Below, one piece after another: positions 1-8,107 of a DNA stretch of 21,449 nt. The notes under the pieces were generated by a model. It ran no database searches. It saw nothing but the letters and a program-made list of their open reading frames with translations, and was not told where the DNA came from. A program made the translations under genes and the position numbers. This DNA comes from Colimorpha_A sp964630635. Lineage in GTDB: Bacteria; Bacillota; Clostridia; Oscillospirales; CAG-272. Location of the stretch: the NCBI GenBank assembly GCA_964630635.1, contig CAZVVM010000025.1, positions 1 through 21,449 of the forward strand, read 5' to 3'. How positions within the stretch are numbered: position 1 is the stretch's first letter; the number at the start of each line of letters is the position of its first letter.

Positions 1-2212
1 AGCTGTGTGTTCCGTTGCCGTTCGTCCAGGTGCCTTCTGCGTCAACGTGGTTTTCTTTGTTCTTCTCTGTATACTCGTATCCGCAGGTCTCGCAGAGTGC
101 GCCGTGCTGACAATTTGCTTCGCCGCCCGTATGTCCGGGACATCCGATGCCGCAAACGGAGCAAGCACCGGTTTCTGCGTCCCAAAGGTGAGGACAGGTT
201 GCAAAGAGACCGCCTACGTCAAAGGAAACGTAACCGGTATTCAACGCGTCTCCCGCGTCGCCCTTGTAGACTGCGATGATAAGCTGATCACCCTTGTTAA
301 GCTCGATATTTCCGTACGTTATATCAATAAGCTCTCTCCATGTGGTAGCTTTCTTGGTAAGCAATTCAGTTCCGTTCTTCATAAGAACGATCTCAACCTT
401 AGCGCTGTATATCAGCTGGAACTGAGCGTTTACGTTATAGATGCCGTCTGCGGGTGCTTCGAATACGAGCGCTGCCGCATACGTTCCATCAGCGGTAGGA
501 TACATATCGAATTTTACGTCCGGATTAAACTTGCCTTCGGTCTTCTGAGTAATATACGCGTTGGGCGTAGTAGCACCGGCTACCCAGTTTCCGGGATAGC
601 TTTCGCTCCACGTTCCTCTGGGAGCTTCTTCAACCTTGCAAACTACTCCGTCGTTACGGTAGCCGGCAAGGAAGAAGTTACCGTCAACCGTTTTATCGGT
701 AGCGAGGTTGGAAACATACTCTACGTATACTTCGTCCGTTACGCGTCCGCAGATCGCGCAGGTGCTTTCGCCGTCTGCATAGCTCCAATCGTGATAGCAG
801 GATGCTTCGCAGTAATCGCAAACGCCTTCATTCCATCCGTGAACACACTCGACTCCGCAGGTAGCGCAGACGCCGTTATTCCATTCGTGAATGCAATAAG
901 CGTAGCAGTTCTTACATACGCCGTTCGTCCACTCGTGCTCGCAGGATGCTACTTCATCAAGGGTCACCTCGATAGAACGGATAGCTATTTCAGCATCGTA
1001 AGCGTTATCAGAAACGTGAGACGCAACGAACATTATCGTTTCGCCTGTCTCAAGGTTTACTTCGCTACCGGTAAAGTTCGCATCCTCGTGTTTTTCAGTA
1101 GGAGACTGCGTAGCAAACGTATAGCTTGCAAGCACTTCCTCGCCCTTAAGCACCTCTACCTTATAGCCGGCAGGTCTGCCTGACGAGATTCTTAGCTTGC
1201 TGAAAAGTGCGTCAAAGGAATAGGTACCGCTTACGGGAGCAGTAAATACTACAACGGAATCGTAGTCTGCTGTCGGCGTCATATCAATGTACGCAAACTG
1301 ACCGAGCAAGCCGTGAAGGTCACTGCCGTTCAACTTAGAATTTGATACCTGAGTTTCACAGAAAACATACGGAGAACCCGTAGGGAACAGATACCAGCCC
1401 ATCCAAGCGCCCCAAGCGGTGCCTGCCTCCATTCTAAGTCTGTCGATATTTCCATCAGCATCTTTTCCTGCAAGATAGAAGTTACCACAGGTCTTAGTAG
1501 TAAGATCGCAGCCGAATTCATACGTCTGGTTGCCGTAAGTATAGCCGCCCTCGGTGCCTGTCTTGGTTACGTCGAACTTGATGATACCGAAGTTATCACA
1601 GCCCTGACGCGTATTAAGGTCGCTGAGCGTCGTTACCAGCATGATCTCGTCGCCTGCCGACAGCTGAACGTCTTTTACGTCAAAGACCACCTCGCCCGCG
1701 CCGTTTGCTCCGCAAACGTCAAGAGCAGTTGCGAGGGGTTGAGAATAGCCGTTTCTCATAAGCGCAACGTCCAAGAACGAGTCATTCTGTGACTGGTACT
1801 TATTACCCTTGAAATAGATGTCATAGACGCCGTCCTCGGGTGCTGTAAATACGAGAGCGGACTTGTAATCACCGCTACAGGACATATCTATAATACTGCC
1901 GTAGGTTTTGTCCTCTGTGTCATAGAACACGTAATCCGATTTGCCTGTTCCGCCTATCGGCCAATAGCCGAGCCAGGTATCGGTCCAGGTTCCTCTTGCC
2001 GTCGATTCCGCGCCGACAAGTCTGCCGTCTTTCTTCGAGATCGCGTCGAAGCGGAAATGGTTTTCAGACACGGAATTTTCGATGGAAAGATCGAAAGAAT
2101 ATTTCGTATTCGTTTCCGTTTCCGTCTCCGTTTCTACTGCAAAAACGGTGACGCAGGTAAAGAGCATCGCCGTTACGAGCAGAAATGAAAGAATTCTTTT
2201 CAGGTTACTCAT
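1..2212 (-). CDS. Large secreted surface protein with beta-sandwich repeats and CxHxW/CxxC motifs (C-terminus beyond window)
   Basis: The frame is open from the ATG at 2212 to the window edge (737 codons), so the protein is truncated here only by the window. AGGAGG precedes the start. Residues 1-25 are a typical signal peptide (KR, then a hydrophobic stretch, ending VFA), followed by a short Glu-Thr repeat. Three related domains follow, at about 38-203, 225-418 and 495-672. Each has a Gly/Trp-rich segment (ARGTW, WGAWMGW, PRGTW) and a conserved strand (ALVFTAPEDGVY, VVVFTAPVSGTY, ALVFEAPADGIY), as in secreted beta-sandwich or carbohydrate-binding-like modules. Between domains 2 and 3, and after domain 3, lie CxHxW...CxxC motifs resembling small zinc ribbons. 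Known of the type: such proteins sit on the surface of gut Firmicutes and are usually uncharacterised. Ligand binding is inference, and any cell-wall anchor would lie outside the window. Confidence 0.85.
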   Translation of the reverse strand, partial: MSNLKRILSFLLVTAMLFTCVTVFAVETETETETNTKYSFDLSIENSVSENHFRFDAISKKDGRLVGAESTARGTWTDTWLGYWPIGGTGKSDYVFYDTEDKTYGSIIDMSCSGDYKSALVFTAPEDGVYDIYFKGNKYQSQNDSFLDVALMRNGYSQPLATALDVCGANGAGEVVFDVKDVQLSAGDEIMLVTTLSDLNTRQGCDNFGIIKFDVTKTGTEGGYTYGNQTYEFGCDLTTKTCGNFYLAGKDADGNIDRLRMEAGTAWGAWMGWYLFPTGSPYVFCETQVSNSKLNGSDLHGLLGQFAYIDMTPTADYDSVVVFTAPVSGTYSFDALFSKLRISSGRPAGYKVEVLKGEEVLASYTFATQSPTEKHEDANFTGSEVNLETGETIMFVASHVSDNAYDAEIAIRSIEVTLDEVASCEHEWTNGVCKNCYAYCIHEWNNGVCATCGVECVHGWNEGVCDYCEASCYHDWSYADGESTCAICGRVTDEVYVEYVSNLATDKTVDGNFFLAGYRNDGVVCKVEEAPRGTWSESYPGNWVAGATTPNAYITQKTEGKFNPDVKFDMYPTADGTYAAALVFEAPADGIYNVNAQFQLIYSAKVEIVLMKNGTELLTKKATTWRELIDITYGNIELNKGDQLIIAVYKGDAGDALNTGYVSFDVGGLFATCPHLWDAETGACSVCGIGCPGHTGGEANCQHGALCETCGYEYTEKNKENHVDAEGTWTNGNGTHS
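749..943 (-). repeat. Tandem 16-residue C-x-H-x-W / C-x2-C repeats inside the surface protein
   Basis: Residues 424-488 hold four consecutive units: CEHEWTNGVCKNC, CIHEWNNGVCATC, CVHGWNEGVCDYC and a longer CYHDW...CAIC. The first three repeat every 16 residues (48 bases). Two further, looser units follow at about residues 672-710 (CPHLW...CSVC and CQHGALCETC). The Cys/His spacing suggests metal-binding knuckles or disulfide-linked stalk units. Which of the two cannot be told from sequence. Confidence 0.8.
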
Positions 2213-2267
2213 TATTAACCTCCTATAAAAATTTTGATTATTATGTAAGCAATTATAATCATACTTT

Positions 2268-2296
2268 ATTGTACCATATATTTATTTGTTTTTCAA
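2268..2296 (-). promoter_or_regulatory. Sigma-A-type promoter of the surface-protein gene
   Basis: On the minus strand TTGAAA (2296-2291) is separated by exactly 17 bases from TACAAT (2273-2268), about 55 bases upstream of the ATG at 2212. The surroundings are strongly AT-rich. Confidence 0.65.
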
Positions 2297-2393
2297 TAAA
2301 TCCGATCTCGTTTTTGAGCTTTGGCGTGACGAAATTTAATTCTGATTTTTGTGTAAAAGTTACAAAACATTCACAATTAGTGTCGAATGATAA

Positions 2394-2434
2394 CCTATAA
2401 AAAATCCACCCGCCAAGGGTGGATTTTTTATAGG
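2394..2434. terminator. Bidirectional rho-independent terminator after lysA
   Basis: Two 18-base arms (2394-2411 and 2417-2434) are perfect inverted repeats around a 5-base loop. The A and T runs inside the arms supply a U-tract in either direction. The lysA stop codon (2428-2430) lies within the stem. It ends the dapA-dapB-lysA transcript just before the surface-protein promoter region. Confidence 0.85.
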
Positions 2435-3723
2435 TCGTTTTTGATTATATCCTCGAAGCTTTCGCGGCGGATGACGGGCTTTACGCCGTTCTTCGTTACC
2501 GCGACGACGGCAGGACGAGGGATCCTGTTATAATTACTTGCCATTGAGTAGTTATAGGCACCTGTGACGAGGACTGCGAGTATATCTCCGCGGTTCGGCT
2601 TCGGAAGAAGCACGTTTTCCTGTATCAGGTCTCCGCTTTCGCAGCATCTGCCTGCGACGGTGCATAAGAAGCTCTTTTCGTCTGCCATTCTTGAGGCGAG
2701 ACAGACGGTATATTCCGAGCCATAGAGGGCGTAACGCGGGTTATCAGACATTCCGCCGTCGACCGACACGTAATTCTTGAAGCCCGGTATCTCCTTCGTT
2801 CCGCCAACCGTATAAAGTGTGAGGCAGGTGTCTGCAATTATGCTTCTGCCCGGCTCCATATATATTTTCGGGGACTTTATTCCGCATTTTTCGACTTCGT
2901 TCTTAACGTATTCCGCAATCTTTGCGATGAAGCTTTCGACGTTGATGCTCGGCTGTCCTTCCACGTACTTTACGCCGAATCCGCCTCCGAGGTTGAGTAT
3001 CTTACATTCATATCCGAGCTTTTTCTTCATATCGGACAGGAACTCGACCATTATTTTTGCTTCGTCGCAGAAGGGCTCGACCTCAAATATCTGCGAGCCG
3101 ATATGCGCGTGTATGCCGTCTACGGATATATTCTTCTTTCCGAGCGCGTAACGGAGCGCCTCCTCTGCCTGGCTCGTTTCGATAGCTATACCGAATTTGC
3201 AGTCGACAGAGCCCGTCACGACTGCCGCGAAGGTATGCGGGTCTATTCCCGGGGAGAGGCGGAGAAGCACTGACGGGGTCTTGCCCATTTCGCCAGCGAT
3301 CTCGTCTATACGGTCGAGTTCCGCGAGGTTATCGACTACGAAGTGTCCGACGCCGTTTTCAAGGGCATATACGATATCCGCGTCGGTCTTATTATTTCCG
3401 TGGAAGCAGGAAAGAGAAAGGTCAAAGCCCGCCGCTTTTGCGGTATATAGCTCGCCCGAGGAGACGATATCTATGCCCATTCCCGTCTCTCTTGCGAGAC
3501 GGTAGAGGTACTTGCAGGAGAACGCCTTGCTTGCGTAGAACGGCACCGCATCTATGCCGAAGTGCTTTTTCATCGCGTCGACGTACGCGAGCATATTGCT
3601 CTTTATTCTTTCCTCGTCAAGCGCCATAAGGGGCGTTCCGTATTCCTTTGCGAGGTCTGCCGTATCTGCGTCTGCTATCGTAAGGTGATTTTTTTCGTTT
3701 ACCGAAAGATTTGTGTGAAGCAT
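2428..3723 (-). CDS. lysA: Diaminopimelate decarboxylase
   Basis: This PLP enzyme decarboxylates meso-DAP to L-lysine, the last step of lysine synthesis. At 431 residues it has the family's usual length. The PLP lysine is K66 in YASKA. HIGSQ (207-211), the glycine-rich NLGGGFG (about 244-250) and EPGRS (290-294) fit the alanine-racemase-like barrel. CESGD (361-365) supplies the substrate-side cysteine and glutamate at the dimer interface. The ATG at 3723 has AAGGA about 8 bases upstream. It is the third gene after the lysine riboswitch, 49 bases after dapB, and a long hairpin fills that gap. Assignment is secure. Confidence 0.97.
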   Translation of the reverse strand: MLHTNLSVNEKNHLTIADADTADLAKEYGTPLMALDEERIKSNMLAYVDAMKKHFGIDAVPFYASKAFSCKYLYRLARETGMGIDIVSSGELYTAKAAGFDLSLSCFHGNNKTDADIVYALENGVGHFVVDNLAELDRIDEIAGEMGKTPSVLLRLSPGIDPHTFAAVVTGSVDCKFGIAIETSQAEEALRYALGKKNISVDGIHAHIGSQIFEVEPFCDEAKIMVEFLSDMKKKLGYECKILNLGGGFGVKYVEGQPSINVESFIAKIAEYVKNEVEKCGIKSPKIYMEPGRSIIADTCLTLYTVGGTKEIPGFKNYVSVDGGMSDNPRYALYGSEYTVCLASRMADEKSFLCTVAGRCCESGDLIQENVLLPKPNRGDILAVLVTGAYNYSMASNYNRIPRPAVVAVTKNGVKPVIRRESFEDIIKNDL

Positions 3724-3737
3724 TTTTATATCCTTAT

Positions 3738-3770
3738 AACAAACGAAAGCCCATTCGGCTTTCGTTCGTT
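3738..3770 (-). promoter_or_regulatory. Long intercistronic hairpin between dapB and lysA
   Basis: Arms 3738-3751 and 3757-3770 form a 14-bp stem with a 5-base loop. In the minus-strand RNA the one non-Watson-Crick pair is a G-U wobble, but in plus-strand RNA it would be an A-C mismatch, which suggests the structure is kept for the operon transcript. Only a weak U-run (UUUGUU) follows on that strand, so partial attenuation or RNA processing or protection is likelier than full termination. On the plus strand T6 follows, so it could also stop antisense transcription. Confidence 0.55.
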
Positions 3771-3772
3771 TT

Positions 3773-4507
3773 TTATTTAAGCATTGTTTTCATATTATAG
3801 AAGCCCGCGGGCTGATGGATAAGATATTCCGCCGCCTTGATCGCGCCGTCTGCAAAGAGCGCGCGGTCAAACGCCTCGTGCTTGAGCGTTATACGCTCGT
3901 TATCGGTGCAGATAGCGACCTCGTGTATTCCGACTATGTTTCCCATACGGAGTGCCGAGATACCGACGTCGTTCTTTTCGCGCTTGGCTTGTCCCGATCT
4001 GCCGTTTACAGGCACCGCGTCGGGGCGGACCTCCTTGACTGCGTCAAAGAGCATAAGGGCTGTACCGCTCGGAGCGTCGAGCTTTCTGTTATGATGCGTT
4101 TCGCAGATCTCAACGTCTGCGTCGGGGAATACCGACACGACGCGCTTTACTGCGTCGCAGAGCGTTGCAATTCCTATCGACATATTGCCCGAATAGAATA
4201 TTGCCGTTTTTTCTGCCGCTTTTACTATTTCCTTTTTCTCTTCCTCGGTATGTCCCGTCGTGCAGATTATTGCGGGAATCTTATTTTCCGCCGCGTATGC
4301 GACGATATCAGCCGTTACTGCGTGGTAAGAGAAGTCGATTATCACGTCGGCTTTTTCCTTGACCGAGGATATTCCTGCGTAGCAGCCGTCACCGTCTGTC
4401 ACGTAGCCGACGTCGACCATAGCGGCTATTTCATATCCGAGCTTTTCTGCCGCCGTCTTTACCTGTGCGCCCATTCTTCCGAGGGCGCCTACAAGAATTA
4501 TTTTCAC
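3773..4507 (-). CDS. dapB: 4-hydroxy-tetrahydrodipicolinate reductase
   Basis: This enzyme reduces the DapA product to tetrahydrodipicolinate with NAD(P)H. The 244-residue protein opens with a Rossmann nucleotide-binding loop (LVGALGRMG, 5-13). The DapB signature ETHHNRKLDAPSGTA (136-150) contains the expected catalytic His138/His139 and Lys142, and the SGT segment that binds substrate. SGNMSIGIATL (106-116) is also typical. The start at 4507 lies 18 bases after the dapA stop, so the two are co-transcribed under the lysine riboswitch. Confidence 0.97.
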   Translation of the reverse strand: MKIILVGALGRMGAQVKTAAEKLGYEIAAMVDVGYVTDGDGCYAGISSVKEKADVIIDFSYHAVTADIVAYAAENKIPAIICTTGHTEEEKKEIVKAAEKTAIFYSGNMSIGIATLCDAVKRVVSVFPDADVEICETHHNRKLDAPSGTALMLFDAVKEVRPDAVPVNGRSGQAKREKNDVGISALRMGNIVGIHEVAICTDNERITLKHEAFDRALFADGAIKAAEYLIHQPAGFYNMKTMLK

Positions 4508-4525
4508 TTATTTTTACTTCCTGAA

Positions 4526-5419
4526 TTATTTTACGTTTAAGCCGAGCTTCTTCATTTCGTCTACGAGCTTTGCTTCGTTCTTTTCCTCCATCGGGCAGAG
4601 GGGGGAGCGGAGGACGTTCTCTCCGTAGCCGAGGTGTGCCATTGCTGCCTTTACGGGGATCGGGTTTACCTCGGAGAAAAGTGCCTTTATGAAGGGCAGA
4701 TACTTATACTGAAGCTCTGCTGCACCCTTAATGTCGCCCGAAAGCGCGAGCTTGCAAAGCTCGGAGGTCTCCTTCGGCATCGGGTTTGAAAGAACCGAAA
4801 TTACGCCCTTTCCGCCGAGAGCCATTATCGGAACGATCTGATCGTCGTTTCCGCTGTATATATCGAGCTTGTCTCCGCAGAGAGCGAAGGTCTCGACTAT
4901 CTTGCCGATGTTGCCGTTTGCTTCCTTGATGCCGACGATATTAGGATGCTCGGCAAGGACAGCGTAGGTCTCGGGCTCGATATTTACGCCCGTACGCGAG
5001 GGGACGTTATAGAGTATTACGGGAACCGTCGATGCGTCCGCGATCTCGGTATACATCTTGATAAGTCCCTTCTGGGTCGCCTTATTGTAGTAAGGAGTTA
5101 CGCAGAGGACTCCGTCAACGCCTGCTTCACAAGCGAACTTCGTCATATCGACTGCGTACTCGGTGCAGTTACTTCCCGTTCCAGCGATAACGGGAACTCT
5201 GCCTGCGACCTGCTTTACCATAAAGGAGATGCACTCGCGGTGCTCTTCGTCGGAAAGAGTTGACGCTTCGCCCGTAGTTCCGCAGACGACGATCGCGTCG
5301 ATGCCTTCCTTGATCTGCCATTCGACGAGGTCGGCAAACGCTTTATAGTCTACCTTTCCGTTTTCGTCGAAGGGAGTTATTATTGCGCTTGCGGCACCGG
5401 TGAATATCGTTTTTTTCAT
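4526..5419 (-). CDS. dapA: 4-hydroxy-tetrahydrodipicolinate synthase
   Basis: This aldolase-class enzyme condenses pyruvate with aspartate semialdehyde and commits carbon to DAP and lysine. CGTTGEASTL (46-55), Tyr137 in YNVPSRTG, Arg142 and the Schiff-base Lys165 (GIKEAN) match the family catalytic set. I start it at the ATG at 5419 (297 residues, the usual length). An in-frame GTG four codons upstream lies inside the AAAGGTGGGA ribosome binding site and is unlikely to be the start. First gene of dapA-dapB-lysA, directly behind a lysine riboswitch. Confidence 0.97.
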   Translation of the reverse strand: MKKTIFTGAASAIITPFDENGKVDYKAFADLVEWQIKEGIDAIVVCGTTGEASTLSDEEHRECISFMVKQVAGRVPVIAGTGSNCTEYAVDMTKFACEAGVDGVLCVTPYYNKATQKGLIKMYTEIADASTVPVILYNVPSRTGVNIEPETYAVLAEHPNIVGIKEANGNIGKIVETFALCGDKLDIYSGNDDQIVPIMALGGKGVISVLSNPMPKETSELCKLALSGDIKGAAELQYKYLPFIKALFSEVNPIPVKAAMAHLGYGENVLRSPLCPMEEKNEAKLVDEMKKLGLNVK

Positions 5420-5442
5420 AAGTTTTCCCACCTTTTAGAAAT

Positions 5443-5506
5443 AAAAAATACCCGAACAGTAAAGTCCGAGCATCATTCCACCTACCTCGGGCAACGCCCG
5501 AGATCT
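5443..5506 (-). terminator. Expression platform (terminator/antiterminator) of the lysine riboswitch
   Basis: In the minus-strand RNA, a hairpin CUCGGGC-GUU-GCCCGAG (5486-5502 region) immediately follows the aptamer. Its 3' arm can instead pair with UUCGGG (about 5450-5455), just before a U6 run (5448-5443). The two pairings exclude each other, the usual architecture for transcriptional attenuation between aptamer and dapA. The exact pairing is inference. Confidence 0.65.
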
Positions 5507-5508
5507 TA

Positions 5509-5683
5509 CAGATAACGCTCCGCCGATTTCTTCGGCGACAGTTCAGCAAATCTTATTTTGAAGAACCAAGAAAGGGCGGCGAGGTCTTTCTTTCGGCATC
5601 CTGCCCTTTCCCGCCTATAATCTCCCGTCGCCTATGGGATCTTTTCGGTAAGCGGTACTCTTGCGCGGATGCGCCTTTACTGT
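5509..5683 (-). ncRNA. Lysine riboswitch (L-box) controlling dapA-dapB-lysA
   Basis: The minus-strand leader reads in order: AGUAAAGGCGC, GCAAGAGUACCG, GGGAAAGGG, GAUGCCGAAAG, GGUUCUUCA, then AACUGUCGCC and GGCGGAGCGUUAUCUG. This matches the L-box series known from Bacillus subtilis lysC (AUAGAGGUGC, AAGAGUA, GAAAGGG, GCCGAAG, CUGUC...GGAGGGCUAUC). The closing P1 helix can form between CAGUAA (5682-5677) and UUAUCUG (5515-5509). The aptamer is about 175 bases. Lysine binding should stabilise P1 and favour termination. It should therefore repress all three downstream genes when lysine is abundant. Confidence 0.9.
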
Positions 5684-5693
5684 GTACGCGTTT

Positions 5694-5722
5694 ATTGTAG
5701 CACACATATTTCTATATGTCAA
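5694..5722 (-). promoter_or_regulatory. Sigma-A promoter of the lysine/DAP operon
   Basis: A perfect TTGACA (5722-5717), 17-base spacer and TACAAT (5699-5694) stand just upstream of the riboswitch. It diverges from the phage-like cluster, whose first gene starts 120 bases to the right. Confidence 0.9.
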
Positions 5723-5805
5723 GCATAGATGAAAATTTTTATTAGGTTTTGCAAAAACGCGGGAAAAAGAGGGGAAAAAGTCGGGGCGAATTTTATTTTC
5801 CGTTA

Positions 5806-5814
5806 TGGTATTCT
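5806..5814 (+). promoter_or_regulatory. Possible extended -10 promoter of the phage-like cluster
   Basis: TG-g-TATTCT at 5806-5814 would start RNA a few bases before the AAGGAGGTGA ribosome binding site of the terminase gene. No convincing -35 is seen 17 bases upstream. It is the only candidate I find between the dapA promoter and 5842, and the leader would be very short. Confidence 0.25.
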
Positions 5815-5841
5815 GTTTATGCCGAAGGAGGTGAGAGAAAA

Positions 5842-7059
5842 TTGTTCAGTCAGAAGCAAAGAGAATATTTCGACGGTGCGACCCGCAGGTGGAACATAAA
5901 AAGCGGAGCCACGCGATCTGGCAAGACATACTGTGATTATTTTATGATTCCAAAGCGGATACGCGCCTGCCGAGGCGAGGGGCTTATCGTTCTTATCGGA
6001 ACGACCGTTTCCACTCTTTGCCGAAACATTCTTGATCCTATGAGAGAGATCTGGGGTGAGTTTTTCGTCGGCAAGCCGTCAAGCAATGACACCGTGATGC
6101 TTTTCGGGCGGAAGTGCTGGCTTGTCGGCGCTATGCGCGGAGATCAGGCGTCGAAGCTTCAGGGAAGCGGAATTGAGTACGCTTACGGCGACGAGATCAC
6201 GACCTGGAGCGAGAACGTTTTCGAGATGCTGAAGAGCCGTCTCGACAAGGATCATTCGGTCTTCGACGGCACCTGCAATCCCGTTGGTCCCGAGCATTGG
6301 TTCAAGCGGTTTTTGGACAGCAATGCCGACGTTTTTCATCAGAGCTATACTATCGACGACAACCCGTTTCTCTCATCTTCCTTCGTGCACAGCTTAAAAA
6401 AGGAATACGAGGGCACCGTCTACTACGACAGATACATTCTCGGCCGTTGGGTTGCGGCGGAGGGTATCATCTACCGCCGTTTTGCCGACGACCCGAATTC
6501 CTTTTCGCTTTCGCGGGACGACATTTCGGAGCTTAAGCTTTCGAAGATCACGGTCGGCGTTGACTTCGGCGGAAACAAGAGCGCAACGGCGTTCGTCGCC
6601 ACGGGTACTGTTGGAAATTATGAGAGCGTCGTCGTTCTCCGCAGCGAGCTTCATTCGTCGCTCGTTGACAGCGACCGTCTCGGTGAGCTTTTCTGCGATT
6701 TCCTGCGCTCCGTCGAACGCGACTTCGGCAGCGTCGGTTCAGTCTACTGCGACAACGCCGAGCCGATCCTCATTCGGTCGCTCAAAAAGGCGGTAAGAAA
6801 CGACGGGATTGACTCTTCGGTACGTCTTGCGAAGAAATCACCCGTCAACGACAGAATACGGCTCACCTGTCGGCTTATGGCGCAGAGGCGGTTTTTCGTT
6901 TGCCGTGATGCCGGAAGTGTGAAAAATGCGCTCTGCACCGCCCTCTACCGTCAGGACGGCATAGGCGACGAGCGTCTTGACAACGGAAGCACTGACATCG
7001 ACTCACTCGATGCCTTTGAATATTCCATTGAACGTGATGCCATTAAACTCATAGGATAA
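5842..7059 (+). CDS. terL: Phage terminase large subunit (ATPase/nuclease)
   Basis: This motor pumps DNA into a procapsid through the portal and cuts it. I start it at TTG 5842 (405 residues): AAGGAGGTGA lies 7-8 bases upstream and the terminase homology begins at once. An in-frame start at 5749 would add 31 basic, low-complexity residues with no ribosome binding site. Walker A is SGATRSGKT (21-29) and Walker B is EYAYGDE (acids at 117-118). Nuclease-domain carboxylates are likely D241 (VDFGG), D304 (CDNAEP) and about D390 (DSLDAFEY). All catalytic elements appear intact. No small-subunit gene precedes it; the upstream DNA is the dapA control region. First gene of the cluster. Confidence 0.9.
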   Translation: MFSQKQREYFDGATRRWNIKSGATRSGKTYCDYFMIPKRIRACRGEGLIVLIGTTVSTLCRNILDPMREIWGEFFVGKPSSNDTVMLFGRKCWLVGAMRGDQASKLQGSGIEYAYGDEITTWSENVFEMLKSRLDKDHSVFDGTCNPVGPEHWFKRFLDSNADVFHQSYTIDDNPFLSSSFVHSLKKEYEGTVYYDRYILGRWVAAEGIIYRRFADDPNSFSLSRDDISELKLSKITVGVDFGGNKSATAFVATGTVGNYESVVVLRSELHSSLVDSDRLGELFCDFLRSVERDFGSVGSVYCDNAEPILIRSLKKAVRNDGIDSSVRLAKKSPVNDRIRLTCRLMAQRRFFVCRDAGSVKNALCTALYRQDGIGDERLDNGSTDIDSLDAFEYSIERDAIKLIG

Positions 7060-7148
7060 CACCGTGCCCTCGCCTGCCGAGGCGTAAAACCGGCGTAAAG
7101 AAGCACGATGATATAAATAAATTTTTCAAAAACAAAGGAGAAAAACAA

Positions 7149-8039
7149 ATGAACGAACTCAATTATGCAAAGGTATATTCCGACCAGCTCGCGCAGGCAT
7201 TTCCCTACGCGCTCAACTTTGGTGCGCTTTATGCGACCCCGAATAACGGCCGTTTCCGCTTCAAGGGCGGTAAGGCCATCGAAATTCCCGTTATAAATAC
7301 TACGGGAAGAACCGACGTCAACAGAAACTCCGTTGACGCACTTACCCGCAATTTTGAGAATGAATGGGAAGAGTTTGAGCTTACCAACCAGAGAAAGTGG
7401 AGCACTCTCATTCATCCTTCCGACGTGGATCAGACGAACTATGCGGCAACCATTGCGAACATAACCTCGGTCTTCAACAACGAGCACAAGTTCCCCGAAA
7501 TGGACGCTTACACCATTTCCAAGCTTTACTCCGATTGGATCGATCTCGGTGGCGTAAGCGATCCGGAAACAATAGACACCGACAACGTCATTTCCATCTT
7601 TGACTCCATTATGGAAGAGATGACCGAGGCGCGCGTTCCTGTTTCCGGCAGAATTCTTTACGTTACTCCCCCCGTTATGACGTCGCTCAAAAATGCGACC
7701 GAAATGAGCAGAAGCTTTGACGTAAACAACTGTGGCGGCGATATCACCCGCACTGTTACCACTCTTGACGGCGTCAAGGTCGTTGAGGTCCCCGCTTCTC
7801 TTATGAAGACTTCTTATGACTTCTCAAACGGCTGTACGCCTGACCCCGATGCCGAGCAGATCGGTATGCTCCTCATTCATCCCGAATCCGTTATTACCCC
7901 CGTTTCCTACGAGTTTGCTTGCCTTGACGAGCCCTCGGCTGCAACGGGCGGCAAGTACGTTTACTACGAAGAGAGCTTCGAGGACGTATTTATTCTTCCC
8001 CGCCGTGTCGACGGCGTTTCATTCAGACTCGTTTGCTGA
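7149..8039 (+). CDS. Phage major capsid protein (HK97-like fold expected)
   Basis: The 296-residue protein has the composition and segment order of Firmicutes phage capsid proteins: an N-terminal region with YATPNNGRFRFKGGKAIEIP, then NTTGRTDVNRN (about 55-65), a long middle helical region, TPPVMTSLKNA (A-domain-like), and a C-terminal IHPESVITPVSYEF. No protease or pro-region is evident. AAAGGAG plus an ATG start gives it the strongest translation signals of the head genes. It has an 89-base AT-rich leader after terL, and a stable hairpin follows the stop. In most tailed phages capsid follows portal and scaffold; here it precedes both. The family call rests on pattern recognition, not on a search. 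Confidence 0.8.
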   Translation: MNELNYAKVYSDQLAQAFPYALNFGALYATPNNGRFRFKGGKAIEIPVINTTGRTDVNRNSVDALTRNFENEWEEFELTNQRKWSTLIHPSDVDQTNYAATIANITSVFNNEHKFPEMDAYTISKLYSDWIDLGGVSDPETIDTDNVISIFDSIMEEMTEARVPVSGRILYVTPPVMTSLKNATEMSRSFDVNNCGGDITRTVTTLDGVKVVEVPASLMKTSYDFSNGCTPDPDAEQIGMLLIHPESVITPVSYEFACLDEPSAATGGKYVYYEESFEDVFILPRRVDGVSFRLVC

Positions 8040-8054
8040 TAAACGGGAAAGGTC

Positions 8055-8078
8055 GGGCTCCCGCGTTCGCGGGAGCCC
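8055..8078 (+). promoter_or_regulatory. Stable GC-rich hairpin after the capsid gene
   Basis: GGGCTCCCGC (8055-8064), GTTC loop, GCGGGAGCCC (8069-8078): a perfect 10-bp stem 15 bases after the capsid stop. A short T5 run appears only about 10 bases later (8088-8092), so it is not a canonical terminator. It may shield the 3' end of a capsid mRNA or partly attenuate transcription into portal. Confidence 0.6.
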
Positions 8079-8107
8079 AAAACTGAATTTTTAACGGAGG
8101 TACTGTT

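Noticed and set aside
749..943. 48-base periodicity suggesting a CRISPR-like array
   Set aside because: The repeats are in frame, encode CxHxW/CxxC units and have no spacers of unrelated sequence.
5..1183. Long plus-strand open frame of 392 codons
   Set aside because: It is antisense to the secreted surface protein, which has a signal peptide, repeats and a good start; the plus frame has odd composition and no ribosome site.
3815..4540. 241-codon plus-strand frame
   Set aside because: Antisense shadow of dapB, which has all catalytic motifs and operon context.
5509..5683. T-box leader upstream of dapA
   Set aside because: No T-box sequence (TGGNACCGCG) is present; the motif order matches the lysine riboswitch instead.
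5749..5841. Upstream start for the terminase adding 31 residues
   Set aside because: The extension is basic low-complexity sequence without a ribosome site, while TTG 5842 has a near-perfect one.
8041..8100. Rho-independent terminator after the capsid gene
   Set aside because: The hairpin is strong, but no U-run follows directly and co-directional portal begins 30 bases later; kept only as an RNA structure.
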